Assembly (NCBI RefSeq): GCF_035989285.1
Contig: NZ_CP108513.1
Coordinates: 4,464,001-4,528,000 of the forward strand
DNA: 64,000 bases
DNA from: Streptomyces sp. NBC_01235
Lineage (GTDB): Bacteria > Actinomycetota > Actinomycetes > Streptomycetales > Streptomycetaceae
Direction of reading: 5' to 3'
A model generated the notes under the pieces. That model saw only the letters and a list, made by a program, of their open reading frames with translations. It did not search any database and had not been told where the DNA came from. Positions 51,432-61,246 of the stretch are shown in pieces; the first letter of the stretch is position 1; each line of letters opens with the position of its first letter. A program made the translations under genes and the position numbers.

Positions 51432-52838
51432 TCAGTTAGCCGAGTTACCCGGGCGGCCCTGTACATACTCCGTGGGAATGACGGGTTCGCCGCGGGACAG
51501 CTGGATCGCGGAGAGCGGGAGGCGGCCGCGGGCCGCCGCGTGGCGGTCGCGGACGACGTCCAGGGGCTCGCGGGCGACGACCTCACCGCCCTTGACCAGC
51601 TCGACGAGCAACTGGTGGTCGGCGAGTTCGGCGGGGACGGCGCCGGTGCCGACGACCTCGGCCTCCGCGACGCCGTACGCGTCGGGTCGGCGTGCCGCCC
51701 ACTTGCGTCCGCCGACGGAGGTCTTGCCGCCGGTCGACTTCTTGGCCACCGGTACCAGCGGGGCCTTGGGGTCGGCGGACTCGGCGCGGGCGACCAGCTT
51801 GTAGACCATGGCGCAGGTCGGGTGCCCGGAGCCGGTCACCAGCTGGGTGCCGACGCCGTAGGCGTCCACGGGGGCTGCGGCCAGTGAGGCGATGGCGTAC
51901 TCGTCGAGGTCGGAGGTGACGATGATGCGGGTGTCGGTCGCACCGAGCTCGTCGAGCTGCTGGCGCACCCGGTGGGCGACGAGGAGCAGGTCGCCGGAGT
52001 CGATGCGGACCGCGCCGAGCTCGGGGCCTGCCACCTCCACCGCCGTGCGGACGGCCTCGGCGACGTCGTACGTGTCCACCAGCAGGGTGGTGCCCCGGCC
52101 GAGGGAGTCGACCTGGGCCCGGAAGGCGTCCCGCTCGTGGTCGTGGAGCAGGGTGAAGGCGTGGGCGCTGGTGCCCACGGTGGGGATGCCGTAGCGGAAG
52201 CCGGCGGCGAGGTCGGAGGTGGTGGTGAAGCCGCCGACGTAGGCGGCGCGGGAGGCGGCGACCGCGGCCAGTTCGTGGGTGCGGCGGGCGCCCATCTCGA
52301 TGAGGGGGCGCTCGCCCGCGGCGGAGGACATGCGGGAGGCGGCGGCCGCGATCGCGGAGTCGTGGTTGAGTATCGAGAGGATCACGGTCTCCAGGAGCAC
52401 GCACTCGGCGAAGGAGCCCTCGACCCGTATGACGGGCGAGCCCGGGAAGTAGACCTCGCCCTCTGGGTAGCCCCAGATGTCACCCGAGAAGCGGTATCCG
52501 GCGAGCCAGTCCAGGGTCTCCTCGTCGACGATGCCGCGCTCGCGCAGGAAGCCGAGGACGCCGGCGTCGAAGCGGAAGTTCTCGACGGCGTCCAGGACCC
52601 GCCCGGTGCCCGCGACGACGCCGTAGCGCCTGCCGTCCGGCAGTCGCCGGGTGAAGACCTCGAACACGCTGCGCCGTTCGGCCGTGCCCGCTTTCAGGGC
52701 GGCCTGGAGCATCGTCAGCTCGTACTGGTCCGTGAACAGCGCTGTCGAGGGAACACCCACTCGTCGCCCACCACCACCCCTCTGAGGAAGCGCTTCGCGC
52801 CCTTCTTCTTCTGGCAGCCCAAAGTCCGCTACGTCCAC
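51432..52838 (-). CDS. pncB: Nicotinate phosphoribosyltransferase
   Basis: 468 residues. [61 protein letters not shown] and VRIDSGDL are family motifs. Converts nicotinate and PRPP to nicotinate mononucleotide. Start taken as GTG 52838, 6 nt after GGAG; TTG 52841 is one codon longer, and GTG near 52760 would remove a non-conserved Gly/Arg stretch. Paired with pncA. Confidence 0.92.
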   Translation of the reverse strand: MDVADFGLPEEEGREALPQRGGGGRRVGVPSTALFTDQYELTMLQAALKAGTAERRSVFEVFTRRLPDGRRYGVVAGTGRVLDAVENFRFDAGVLGFLRERGIVDEETLDWLAGYRFSGDIWGYPEGEVYFPGSPVIRVEGSFAECVLLETVILSILNHDSAIAAAASRMSSAAGERPLIEMGARRTHELAAVAASRAAYVGGFTTTSDLAAGFRYGIPTVGTSAHAFTLLHDHERDAFRAQVDSLGRGTTLLVDTYDVAEAVRTAVEVAGPELGAVRIDSGDLLLVAHRVRQQLDELGATDTRIIVTSDLDEYAIASLAAAPVDAYGVGTQLVTGSGHPTCAMVYKLVARAESADPKAPLVPVAKKSTGGKTSVGGRKWAARRPDAYGVAEAEVVGTGAVPAELADHQLLVELVKGGEVVAREPLDVVRDRHAAARGRLPLSAIQLSRGEPVIPTEYVQGRPGNSAN

Positions 52839-52975
52839 CAAACTCTCCTAGTCATGACTGTCCGGGTGGCCCAGCGTCGGCCGGGGGTCCGGGGGTTGTC
52901 CCCCGGTGTGTGCAGCACGGCAACGCATGCTACTCCCTTTTCGTCGGTGTGACGATTTCCGGTATGCGTGGCAGC

Positions 52976-53293
52976 ATGGGCCTTGTGACGTCACCCGCTC
53001 CCCTTGAGATCGAACGCACCGAGTCGGCGGAGGAGGTCTTCGCCGTACCCGAGCCGGACGTCCCGTGGGTCACGATCGTCCACAACGACCCGGTCAACCT
53101 CATGAGCTATGTGACGTACGTCTTCCAGACGTACTTCGGCTACTCCAAGGACAAGGCCACCAAGCTCATGCTCGACGTCCACCACAAGGGCCGGGCGGTC
53201 GTCTCCAGCGGCTCTCGCGAGGAGATGGAACGCGACGTGCAGGCCATGCACGGCTACGGCCTGTGGGCCACCCTCCAGCAGGACCGGAAGTAG
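52976..53293 (+). CDS. clpS: ATP-dependent Clp protease adaptor ClpS
   Basis: 105 residues. [42 protein letters not shown] is the ClpS core that binds ClpA/ClpC and N-end-rule substrates, directing them to ClpP. Start ATG 52976 or GTG 52985. Followed after 11 bp by the DUF2017 gene, its normal neighbour in Streptomyces. Confidence 0.95.
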   Translation: MGLVTSPAPLEIERTESAEEVFAVPEPDVPWVTIVHNDPVNLMSYVTYVFQTYFGYSKDKATKLMLDVHHKGRAVVSSGSREEMERDVQAMHGYGLWATLQQDRK

Positions 53294-53304
53294 CCTCCCC
53301 TCAT

Positions 53305-53913
53305 ATGCCTGGACAATTCGAACCGCTCCCCGGCGGCGGCGCGGCCGTCGCACTCGACGACGTCGAGATCTCCATCATCCGGTCGCTGGCCGTGCAGCTC
53401 CTGGAGCTCATCGGCCCCGGCCCCGCCGAGGACGCCCCCGACGATCCACTCGCGGAGCTCTTCGCCGAGGGGCCGAGCGAGCCTCCCGCCGACCCGGTGC
53501 TGCGCCGGCTCTTCCCGGACGCCTACACCGACCCCGAGGGCGCCCCGGGGCCGCAGCGGGCCGACGAGCAGAAGGCGTACTCCGCCGAGTTCCGCCGCTA
53601 CACCGAGAACGACCTGCGGGCCGGCAAGCGCGAGAACGCCCTCGCGGTGGTCCGCTCGCTGGACGCGCTGGCCTCCGAGGCGGCCGGCGAGGGCGGGGCG
53701 GTGCTGAAGCTGACGCCGCAGGAGTCCCAGCAGTGGCTGCGCGCGCTGAACGATCTGCGGCTCGCGATCGGCTCCCGGCTGGAGATCGCCGACGAGGAGG
53801 ACACCGATCTCCTCTACCGGCTGCCGGACGAGGACCCGCGCAAGCCGATGGTGATGGCGTACCTGTGGCTGGGCGGGCTCCAGGAGACCCTCGTGACGAC
53901 TCTTATGCCGTAA
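53305..53913 (+). CDS. DUF2017 protein
   Basis: 202 residues. DUF2017 signatures: DDVEISIIRSLAVQLLELIG and LRALNDLRLAIGSRLEI … VMAYLWLGGLQETL. Soluble. Conserved beside clpS in actinobacteria, so a link to proteolysis is possible. Function unknown. Confidence 0.88.
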   Translation: MPGQFEPLPGGGAAVALDDVEISIIRSLAVQLLELIGPGPAEDAPDDPLAELFAEGPSEPPADPVLRRLFPDAYTDPEGAPGPQRADEQKAYSAEFRRYTENDLRAGKRENALAVVRSLDALASEAAGEGGAVLKLTPQESQQWLRALNDLRLAIGSRLEIADEEDTDLLYRLPDEDPRKPMVMAYLWLGGLQETLVTTLMP

Positions 53914-54214
53914 TCCTTTCCACCCCGGTCATCCCGACTTGTGATGATTTCGTGTTCGCTCAGCGGGCGCTCAAATCCGGATAACGATCACGTCACCCCC
54001 GCGGCCGGTTATGCCGTCCCGGGGTGCGTTTTGTCCGCTTCTTCCTGTGGTGTGCGCCACATGTCCCGCCGGTGATCAGTGTTGCGAGCGTGATAAATCT
54101 TCACGATCGCCCGGCGGACGCCACCCATGTCCCGCCGGGTGCGCCGTATGGCCGACGGACCGTCGGCCGGGCAGCTCCAGTACACGGGGGGATTCGGAGA
54201 AAGGCGCACCACAC
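53914..54214. other. 301-bp gap before permease gene
   Basis: No gene seen. A TGATAAAT stretch near 54089-54096 could be a -10 region; no clear -35, no strong hairpin. GGAGAAAGG at 54196-54204 is the ribosome site of the permease. Confidence 0.35.
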
Positions 54215-55639
54215 ATGACCTCCGCTCAGGTCGACACGGAGAAGACCCCCGAAGAGGGGTACGAGCGCGGACTCGGCAGCCGTCAGGTCCAGATGATCGC
54301 GATCGGCGGCGCCATCGGCGTCGGCCTCTTCCTGGGAGCCGGCGCGAACATCGCCAAGGCCGGTCCCAGCCTCATCCTGATGTACGCCCTCGCGGGCGCG
54401 ATCGTCTTCTTCATCATGCGAGCGCTCGGCGAGCTGCTCCTGTACCGCCCGGTCTCGGGCTCGTTCGCGGAGTACTCCCGCGAGTTCCTCGGCCCGTTCT
54501 TCGGCTACTTCACCGGCTGGACGTACTGGCTGATGTGGGTCGTCACCGGCATGGCCGAGCTGACGGCCGCCGCGATCTACGTCAACTACTGGTTCCCCGC
54601 CATCCCCCAGTGGGTGACGGCCCTGGTGTTCCTGGTGATCCTCTTCTCCGTCAACCTGATCTCCGTGAAGCTCTTCGGCGAGCTGGAGTTCTGGTTCTCG
54701 ATGGTGAAGGTCACCGCGCTCGTCGGCATGATCGTGATCGGCCTGGGCGTGCTCACCTTCGGCTTCAGCAGCGCCGGTGACACGGCCGCCGTCTCCAACC
54801 TCTGGGAGTTCGACGGCTTCTTCCCCAAGGGCATCGGCTCGTCCCTGATGACGCTCCAGGGCGTGATGTTCGCGTACCTCGCGGTCGAGCTGGTCGGTGT
54901 CACGGCGGGCGAGTCGGAGAACCCCGAGAAGACGCTCCCCAAGGCCATCAACACGCTGCCCTGGCGCATCGCCCTGTTCTACGTCGGCGCGCTCACCGTC
55001 ATCCTCTGCGTCGTGAAGTGGACCGAGTTCGCGCCGGGTGTCTCGCCGTTCGTCGAGGCGTTCGCGAAGATCGGCATCCCGGCGGGCGCCGGCATCGTCA
55101 ACTTCGTCGTGCTGACCGCGGCCCTGTCCTCCTGCAACTCGGGCATGTACTCCACGGGCCGCATGCTGCGGAACCTGGCCGACAGCGGCGAGGCCCCGGC
55201 GGCGTTCCGGAAGCTGTCCTCGACGAAGACCCCGGCCTTCGGCATCACGGTCTCGGTCCTCTTCATGGGCATCGGCGTGGTCCTGAACTACGTCGTCCCC
55301 GAGAAGGCCTTCGGCTACGTCACCTCCGTCGCCACCGCGGCCGGCATCTGGACCTGGCTGATGATCCTGATCAGCCACGTCCTCTACCGCCGCGCGGTCG
55401 TCGCGGGCCGGCTGCCCGCGTCCAGCTTCCCGGCCCCCGGCGGCTCGGCGTTCAGCTGGGTGGCGATCGTGTTCCTGCTCTTCGTCACCGGCCTGATCGC
55501 GTACGACGCCGACTCCCGCGTCTGCCTGTACGTGATGGCGGGCTGGGCTGCCGCCCTCGGCATCGGCTGGGTGATCCTGAAGAACGTCAACCCGCAGGTC
55601 ACCGACCGCCGCGAGCCGGAGCTCGAGAAGGTCGGCTGA
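54215..55639 (+). CDS. Amino-acid permease (APC superfamily, AAT family)
   Basis: 474 residues with 12 membrane helices. RGLGSRQVQMIAIGGAIGVGLFLGAG is the first-helix signature of the AAT family; GELLLYRPVSGSFAEYSREFLG and ESENPEKTLPKAINTLPWRI are further marks. A proton-coupled importer; asparagine, GABA or D-amino acids are all possible. Start ATG has GGAGAAAGG upstream; a 17-bp-arm hairpin follows the gene. Confidence 0.93.
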   Translation: MTSAQVDTEKTPEEGYERGLGSRQVQMIAIGGAIGVGLFLGAGANIAKAGPSLILMYALAGAIVFFIMRALGELLLYRPVSGSFAEYSREFLGPFFGYFTGWTYWLMWVVTGMAELTAAAIYVNYWFPAIPQWVTALVFLVILFSVNLISVKLFGELEFWFSMVKVTALVGMIVIGLGVLTFGFSSAGDTAAVSNLWEFDGFFPKGIGSSLMTLQGVMFAYLAVELVGVTAGESENPEKTLPKAINTLPWRIALFYVGALTVILCVVKWTEFAPGVSPFVEAFAKIGIPAGAGIVNFVVLTAALSSCNSGMYSTGRMLRNLADSGEAPAAFRKLSSTKTPAFGITVSVLFMGIGVVLNYVVPEKAFGYVTSVATAAGIWTWLMILISHVLYRRAVVAGRLPASSFPAPGGSAFSWVAIVFLLFVTGLIAYDADSRVCLYVMAGWAAALGIGWVILKNVNPQVTDRREPELEKVG

Positions 55640-55692
55640 CCGACCGGCCGCCCCCGGGACGTCCGGCCGCAACCGCTCAGGACGTCCGCGAT

Positions 55693-55733
55693 GTGGGCCG
55701 TTCCGTACCAGCCATCGGTACGGAACGGCCCAC
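55693..55733 (+). terminator. Terminator after permease gene
   Basis: Seventeen-bp perfect arms GTGGGCCGTTCCGTACC and GGTACGGAACGGCCCAC, 7-nt loop, ~54 bp after the stop. Confidence 0.88.
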
Positions 55734-55801
55734 CCGTCGCCCGCCACCCTGCCTGACGCGCTTCGCGCGGCCCCTTTTCCTCTTTGCATATCCTGGCCAG
55801 C

Positions 55802-56224
55802 ATGCTGACCATCACCCAGGCCCTCGTCGACCAGATCGTCGCGCACGCGCGCAAGGACCACCCGGACGAGGCGTGCGGCGTCGTCGCGGGCCCGGAGGGC
55901 TCGGACCGCCCCGAGCGCTTCATCCCGATGCTGAACGCGGCCATGTCCCCCACGTTCTACGAGTTCGACTCCGGTGACCTGCTCAAGCTCTACCGCGAGA
56001 TGGACGACCGCGACGAGGAGCCGGTGGTCATCTACCACTCCCACACCGCGACCGAGGCCTACCCCTCCCGCACCGACATCTCCTACGCCAACGAGCCCGG
56101 CGCGCACTACGTCCTGGTCTCCACGGCGGACACCGACGCCCTCGGCGATTTCCAGTTCCGCTCGTTCCGCATCGTGGACGGCGTGATCACCGAGGAGGAC
56201 GTCCGGGTGGTGGAGGCGTACTGA
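55802..56224 (+). CDS. mec: Mec, JAMM (M67) metalloprotease of CysO pathway
   Basis: 140 residues. The JAMM motif is complete: Glu23 (DEACG), His79-Ser-His81 and Ser89-x-x-Asp92 (YHSHTATEAYPSRTD). In actinobacteria this zinc peptidase releases cysteine from the Cys-CysO adduct and may process the CysO tail. In mycobacteria it adjoins cysO-cysM; here it lies 7.4 kb away on the other strand. Start ATG 55802 chosen; the previous TTG has no ribosome site. Confidence 0.92.
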   Translation: MLTITQALVDQIVAHARKDHPDEACGVVAGPEGSDRPERFIPMLNAAMSPTFYEFDSGDLLKLYREMDDRDEEPVVIYHSHTATEAYPSRTDISYANEPGAHYVLVSTADTDALGDFQFRSFRIVDGVITEEDVRVVEAY

Positions 56225-56736
56225 GGCGTGCAGGGGCTCGCCGACTTCACGGCGCCGTCCGGGCCGAGCCCGACGGGGGGGCGACGCCCCGGAACTTCGC
56301 GTTCGTCTCCACCGCCTACGGCGTCGGCCTGAAGGTGATCAAAGGTGATCAAGCGGGCCGGGCTGTCCGGCGGGCTGTCGATCCTGCCGGGCGTCGTGCT
56401 CTCGTTCGTGGTCGGGGCCGTCGCCGCCGCCTTCGGCTGCACGGACGCCGAATCGCCGGCGGCTGCCTGCTCGGCCCATCGCCGCCGCACGTGGGGCTGC
56501 GGGCGATCGTCGGCGGGTGAGACGGGCGGCGCCCGCGTCACCCGCCCGCCGGAGCAGGACGACGGTCGGGGGAGAACGACGGTCGGACGAGGACGACGGT
56601 CGGACCGCCTCCGGGGCCGGCCGGTCCTCACCGTGACGGATCGGGCTCTCCGCAGTCGAGGGACGGCGTCGGGTCCGGGGTGCCGGCGGCTGTGGGCAGC
56701 GACGGCACCCGACCCCGCCCCGGCACCCTGCCCCGC
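56225..56736. other. 512-bp stretch, possibly decayed membrane-protein gene
   Basis: A short frame at 56345 starts MIKRAGLSGGLSILPGVVLS and FVVGAVAAAFGCTDAESP, which looks like the start of a membrane protein, but the continuation is Arg-rich nonsense; another frame carries a better tail (HVGLRAIVGG). A frame shift in a small membrane-protein gene is plausible. A duplicated AAAGGTGATCAA-like segment lies at 56331-56350. Confidence 0.4.
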
Positions 56737-57090
56737 CTACGCCGCCGCCCCCCGCAGCAGCGCCCGGATGGGGCGCCACAGCTCAGGGACGGCCACGACG
56801 TCGCGGGGGACGCCGTTGTCGGGGGCCGTGCGCCATATGAGGCCGTCGGGGTGGTGGAGGACGGCCGTGACCTCGTCGGGGGTGGGCGGTGCGGCGTTGC
56901 CGCGGAGGTAGACGGCTCGCAGACCCAGGTTGCGGAGTCTGGTCAGGGCTCGGGCGCGGTTCTGGGCGTGGACGAGGACCCGGACGTCCGTGGAGGGGCC
57001 TGGGAGGCCCTCGCGGGCGGCGGGGCTGGGCAGGTTCAGCGCCACCACCACCATGCCGTTGGGCAGCTTGCAGAAGCCTCCTGCGGCCAT
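56737..57090 (-). CDS. Unknown protein (117 aa)
   Basis: Sequence blocks NGMVVVALNLPSPAAREG, DVRVLVHAQNRARALTRLRNLGLRAVYLRGN and VLHHPDGLIWRT suggest a small alpha/beta protein. No family recognised. ATG 57090. Found just downstream of the large metalloprotease gene on the same strand; separated by a terminator. Confidence 0.65.
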   Translation of the reverse strand: MAAGGFCKLPNGMVVVALNLPSPAAREGLPGPSTDVRVLVHAQNRARALTRLRNLGLRAVYLRGNAAPPTPDEVTAVLHHPDGLIWRTAPDNGVPRDVVAVPELWRPIRALLRGAAA

Positions 57091-57187
57091 GCGGTCACAC
57101 CCCCGTGCGAGTCGGTATCGAGGTCGGCGTCGGCGCCGGCGTCCGTGTCGGTGTCAATAAGCGAAGCACAGGAGGCACCTAAACACG

Positions 57188-57221
57188 ATCGGCGGCAACC
57201 CGCCAGGGGGTTGCCGCCGAT
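57188..57221 (-). terminator. Terminator of the metalloprotease gene
   Basis: Fourteen-bp arms ATCGGCGGCAACCC and GGGTTGCCGCCGAT, 6-nt loop, 27 bp beyond the stop codon. Confidence 0.88.
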
Positions 57222-57247
57222 ACGCGTCTGACCTGCGAAAACATCGA

Positions 57248-59596
57248 CTACTTCGTCGACGGGCCAATCTTCACCTTGATCGTCGAGCCGTTCAGGGGCT
57301 CACCGACGATCTTGATCGAGGTGTTGGTGTCAGTGATCTTGACGCCCGCGAGCGGGGTGGACGCGTCGTAGTACGTCGACTTGCCGTCGTCGAAGACCGG
57401 GACGCCCGGGTGAGACTTGATCTTGGTCGCGACGTCCGCCCTGTGGAGGGTGAGCGCGTCCGTCGGGTACCAGCTGAAGGGGGAGTCGAAGCTCTGGATG
57501 CGGCTGTTCATCACCGTGCCGTCGGACCACTTCAGGGGGGTCGGGTGGGAGTCGACCGGGAGGATGAGACCCTCGCCCGGGTGGACGCTGGTGTTGTCGT
57601 CCGCCTGGGAGGTGTCCCACTTCCAGATCAGCAGGCCGTTCTGGTACGGGTAGTGCTCGACCCAGTCCGGACGCGTCGTCGAGAAGCCGAAGTTGTACGG
57701 GCCGACCTTGAGGGTCTTGTCGTACGACACGTACTGGCGGTTCTCGGCGATGTAGTACTGCGCGTAGTCGTCCGTGATGGACGCACCGATGCGCGAGAAG
57801 CCGGTCGCCGCCCAAGCGGCGTCCGCCGCCTCCGCGTTGTCGGAGAAGAGCGTGGCGCCGTCCGCCGTCAGCGTGATCTCGTCGGCCGCGAAGCCCTTCT
57901 GGGCCACGCCGCCGTCGGTGGCGTAGCGGAAGCGCAGGCTGATCTGCTTGCCCGCGTAGGCGTCCAGCGGGAACGTCAGCTTCTGGTAGGCGGCGACCGT
58001 GCCGGTGAGGGCGGGCTTGCCGCTGCCGTCACGCGGGATGGCCGTGCCGTCGGCCAGAGTGCCGTCGATCGGCGTCCAGTTGGCGCCGTCGGTGGAGACC
58101 TCGGTGTACAGGTAGTCGTAGTCCTGCTCGATGTCCCACCAGCCGTCCAGGGACAGCGAGGCGGAGGTCTTGCCGGTCAGGTCGACCGTGCGGGTCAGGG
58201 TGTTCTTCAGGTCGTTGCCGCTGCCGCTCCACCACTGCGTGGCGCCCTCGGCCGGGGCGACCACCTCGGTGGTGACCTTCTTCTCCGGCAGTTGGACCAC
58301 GAGGGCCTGGGCGTTCTTGGTGTTGTACTCCGCGACGCCGAGCGTGTGGGTGGACTTCACGCCCGCCTGGGCCACGTCGTAGTCCAGCCAGCCCAGCTGC
58401 AGCTTGTCCCAGGCGTTCATGTCGCCGGGGAGGTTGCCGATGGCCTCCTTGCCGGTGCCGAGCCAGGAACCGGAGGACATCAGGGTCCAGAAGCCGGTGG
58501 AGTTCTCGCCGCCGCCGGAGGTGTCGTACTCGTCGGGCAGGCCGAGGTCGTGGCCGTACTCGTGGGCGTAGACGCCGAGGCCGCCGTTCTCCGGCTGGAT
58601 GGTGTAGTCGCCGACCCAGATGCCGGTGTCGCCGACCTGGGCGCCGCCGAGCTTGTTGGTGTCCGGGCCGGTGGAGCCGGCGTCGGTGCCGAAGGCGTAC
58701 CAGCGGTGGGCCCAGATGGCGTCCTCGCCCTGCGCGCCGCCGCCCGCGGACTCGTCCTCGCCGGCGTGCACGATCTGGAAGTGGTCGATGTAGCCGTCGG
58801 GCTCGTTGAAGTCGCCGTCGCCGTCGTAGTCGTAGCGGTCCCACTGGTCGAACTCGGCCAGCTCCGCCTTGATCTCGGCGGCCGTGTCACCGGCGGCCTC
58901 GCGCTCGGCGACCCAGGCGTTGACGCCGTCCTGGACCGCGTACCAGGCGCCGGTGGAGGCCTTGTTGGAGCCGTAACGGGCCTCGTTGTAGGGGACCTTG
59001 ACCCAGTCGGTCACCTCGCCCTCGACCGAGTAGCGGCCCGAGGACTGCTTCTCGTAGTACTTCTTCAGCGACTCGGTGTTCTTGCCGGTGCCGAAGTACA
59101 GGTCCTGGAAGTGCGCCTGGTTGTAGTCCGCCTGCCAGGCCGTGGAGTTGTCCTTGGCGCGGTCGGGCGCGGCTATCTGGTTGTGCAGCGGGCCGACGGT
59201 GCCGCCGTAGCGGGAGTCGACCTGGTCGCCGAACTCGACGAGGATCGTGAAGATCTTGTCGGTCTTCTCGCGGCCGAGCTCGACGTACTTGCTGTCGCCC
59301 TTGCGGCTCTTGAGCTGGACGACCTTCGAGCCGTCGCGGTCCTTCACCGACGCCTCGCCGGATATGACCTGCCGGAGGGCCTCCTCGCGCTGGGCCTCCT
59401 GCGTCTTGCTGAGCGGGCCGTCGAAGTCGTGCTCCTTGGCCTTGGCGGGCTGCGGGTCCCGCCGGTCCGCCGCCGGGGCCTTCGCCGAGCCGTTCTCGGC
59501 GGCCTGCGCCACGGCGAACGTCGCGAACGTCGCCGAGGCCGCCGCGAGGGCGACGACCGTCGCGGCCGTCCGGTACGTCCAGGATCTACTGGTCAC
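57248..59596 (-). CDS. Secreted immune-inhibitor-A-type metalloprotease (M6)
   Basis: 782 residues. GTG 59596 is the start (GGGAGG 7 nt upstream). Signal peptide (TAATVVALAAASATFATFAVAQA) and a propeptide precede the M6 catalytic domain with HEYGHDLGLPDEYD (His345, Glu346, His349). The C-terminal half has a beta-sandwich of MAM/carbohydrate-like type. An exported zinc protease, probably for nutrient release. Repeated GTCAA sites precede it. Confidence 0.94.
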   Translation of the reverse strand: MTSRSWTYRTAATVVALAAASATFATFAVAQAAENGSAKAPAADRRDPQPAKAKEHDFDGPLSKTQEAQREEALRQVISGEASVKDRDGSKVVQLKSRKGDSKYVELGREKTDKIFTILVEFGDQVDSRYGGTVGPLHNQIAAPDRAKDNSTAWQADYNQAHFQDLYFGTGKNTESLKKYYEKQSSGRYSVEGEVTDWVKVPYNEARYGSNKASTGAWYAVQDGVNAWVAEREAAGDTAAEIKAELAEFDQWDRYDYDGDGDFNEPDGYIDHFQIVHAGEDESAGGGAQGEDAIWAHRWYAFGTDAGSTGPDTNKLGGAQVGDTGIWVGDYTIQPENGGLGVYAHEYGHDLGLPDEYDTSGGGENSTGFWTLMSSGSWLGTGKEAIGNLPGDMNAWDKLQLGWLDYDVAQAGVKSTHTLGVAEYNTKNAQALVVQLPEKKVTTEVVAPAEGATQWWSGSGNDLKNTLTRTVDLTGKTSASLSLDGWWDIEQDYDYLYTEVSTDGANWTPIDGTLADGTAIPRDGSGKPALTGTVAAYQKLTFPLDAYAGKQISLRFRYATDGGVAQKGFAADEITLTADGATLFSDNAEAADAAWAATGFSRIGASITDDYAQYYIAENRQYVSYDKTLKVGPYNFGFSTTRPDWVEHYPYQNGLLIWKWDTSQADDNTSVHPGEGLILPVDSHPTPLKWSDGTVMNSRIQSFDSPFSWYPTDALTLHRADVATKIKSHPGVPVFDDGKSTYYDASTPLAGVKITDTNTSIKIVGEPLNGSTIKVKIGPSTK

Positions 59597-59645
59597 TTGA
59601 TGTCCTCCCACGCACGCGCCCGTTCGCGCGGAAAGGGGGGATCCC

Positions 59646-59745
59646 TGTCAAGGAAGGTCCGCGCGCTGTTATACGCGTGTAGTCAAGTGACGCCATTTGA
59701 CTACTGGTTTACGAGAAAAGACAGACCTTGACTTGGACAGGTCAA
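59646..59745. promoter_or_regulatory. Cluster of GTCAA half-sites upstream of metalloprotease
   Basis: TAGTCAA (59680-59686) and TTGACTA (59697-59703) form a 7-bp inverted repeat with a 10-bp spacer; TTGAC (59729-59733) and GTCAA (59741-59745) form a reverse-orientation pair; a further GTCAA is at 59647. The -10-like TATAAC for the protease is at 59668-59673 (minus strand). The rest of the 377-bp gap (59597-59973) is unremarkable. Confidence 0.45.
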
Positions 59746-59973
59746 CTGCATTATTGGGAGCGGCTGTTCGCAATACGGACACGTGACGGCAACGTGACGA
59801 CGCCCGTGATGAGGCCCGACGGGCGCGCGGGACAGTCCACTTGATGGACGCCATGACTCCGTGCGCCCCCTGTGCACCGGCACCGTGGGTTAGGTCACGC
59901 TTACTGTCCGGCCCACTCGGGCATGCAGGCGAATAGAGTCGAGACCGCCCCCGCTTCCGAGGACACGATTGCC

Positions 59974-60303
59974 ATGCCTCGTCCGACTGTCGCACAGCTC
60001 ACGTACGGTTCCTGCACCGTCATCTTCTCGACACTCGCCATGCTGCTGCTGTCACAGACGAGTTCGGGCCCCGGGATCGCCGTCATCGTCGTCGCCGCGG
60101 TCGCGCTCGGCGTGCTCGTCGCCATGACGGTGCCGACGCCGAAGCCGTCGCGGGCCCCCGTGGCCCGCTCCGCGGCGGGCAAGTCCGCGAGCCGGCCCGC
60201 ACCCGTTCCCGTTCCCCGTCCTGTGCACGCGCCCGTGAACGCCCCCGTACCGGCCTCGGTCGCCTCGGCGCCCGAGCCCGTCCGCGAGCCCACAGCGCCC
60301 TGA
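59974..60303 (+). CDS. Small membrane protein with Pro/Ala tail (109 aa)
   Basis: Two hydrophobic segments (GSCTVIFSTLAMLLLSQ, GIAVIVVAAVALGVLVAMTV) and a Pro/Val/Ala-rich tail (RPAPVPVPRPVHAPVNAPVPA). Start ATG 59974 preferred; ATG 59922 is possible. Unknown function. A 15-bp hairpin follows. Confidence 0.7.
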   Translation: MPRPTVAQLTYGSCTVIFSTLAMLLLSQTSSGPGIAVIVVAAVALGVLVAMTVPTPKPSRAPVARSAAGKSASRPAPVPVPRPVHAPVNAPVPASVASAPEPVREPTAP

Positions 60304-60313
60304 AACGCAGCGG

Positions 60314-60357
60314 CACGACGGAGGGCCCGCGCCATGAGACGTGGGCCCTCCGTCGTG
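60314..60357. terminator. Hairpin between converging genes
   Basis: Fifteen-bp arms CACGACGGAGGGCCC and GGGCCCTCCGTCGTG with a 14-nt loop; lies 11 bp after the small membrane protein and 9 bp before the RDD gene stop, so it serves both. Confidence 0.85.
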
Positions 60358-60365
60358 GGAGGACG

Positions 60366-61058
60366 TCAACCGGTGCTGACCACCACCGTCTTGGCCGCCT
60401 TGTCGTGCAGGCCCTGTTTGTAGGGCTTGTCGAAGAAGCTCCAGCCGCCGCAGACCGCCGTCCACAGACAGGCGCAGCAGAACGCGAACGGCACCCACAG
60501 CACCAGGGCGCGGATCAGTGACGTCTGCGCGGAGGGCGTGGAGCCGTTGTCGAGGTCGGCCACGCGCATGCCGAGCCACTTCTTGCCCAGCGTCTGGCCG
60601 GACCTGGAGGTCAGGATCGTGTCGTACGCGACGTACAGGATCGCGGCGACGATCTCCCGGCCGAAGGTCTTGCCGAACTCGATCTTGTCCGTGTTCGTCG
60701 TGTACTGCGCGACCCCGAAGGCCCACGACAGCAGCACCACCACGAGGAAGACGAGGATCATGTCGATGATCCGGGCCAGTGTGCGCTTGCCGCTGTCGGC
60801 GAGCGGAGGCATCCCGGCGAGCGGGTCCTCGGGGTAGCCACCGTAGGGGCCGCCGCCGTACGGGCCGCCGCCGTACGGTTCCTGCGGACCCCGGGGTCCC
60901 AGCGGGGTGTCGTACGGCGAACCGCCCTGCCCCTCACCGTACGGGGGCTGCCCCTCGCCGTACGGGGGCTGCGGAGGCTGTCGCGGGGGCCGCTTCTTGA
61001 ACGGGTCGTCCTCCGGCGGCTCGCCGCCGCCGGAGCCGGGGGGCGGTTCGGTGGTCAT
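60366..61058 (-). CDS. RDD-family membrane protein
   Basis: 230 residues. A Pro/Gly/Tyr-rich cytoplasmic N-terminus (GGGPYGGGPYGGYPEDP) precedes the RDD domain: KRTLARIIDMILVFLVVVLLSW, GREIVAAILYVAYDTILTSRSGQTLGKKWLGMRV and C-terminal helix with DKPYKQGLHDKAAKTVVV. Family proteins are of uncertain function, some transport-linked. A second RDD gene lies 188 bp upstream. Confidence 0.9.
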   Translation of the reverse strand: MTTEPPPGSGGGEPPEDDPFKKRPPRQPPQPPYGEGQPPYGEGQGGSPYDTPLGPRGPQEPYGGGPYGGGPYGGYPEDPLAGMPPLADSGKRTLARIIDMILVFLVVVLLSWAFGVAQYTTNTDKIEFGKTFGREIVAAILYVAYDTILTSRSGQTLGKKWLGMRVADLDNGSTPSAQTSLIRALVLWVPFAFCCACLWTAVCGGWSFFDKPYKQGLHDKAAKTVVVSTG

Positions 61059-61246
61059 GCCCCCGAGTCGACCCCGAACGCCTCGGCTCCGCATCCGGCG
61101 AGCGGCCGTCCGGGGTAGGGAACTGCGGGGGATCGGCTGAGCGCGAGTGCGTACCGGCGTGCGTGAGCGCTGACGCTCCCGGGCGGGGGCTGGGCGCTGC
61201 GGCCCTGACGAACGGCGTGATCGGTGTCGACATGAACGGGTACGGG

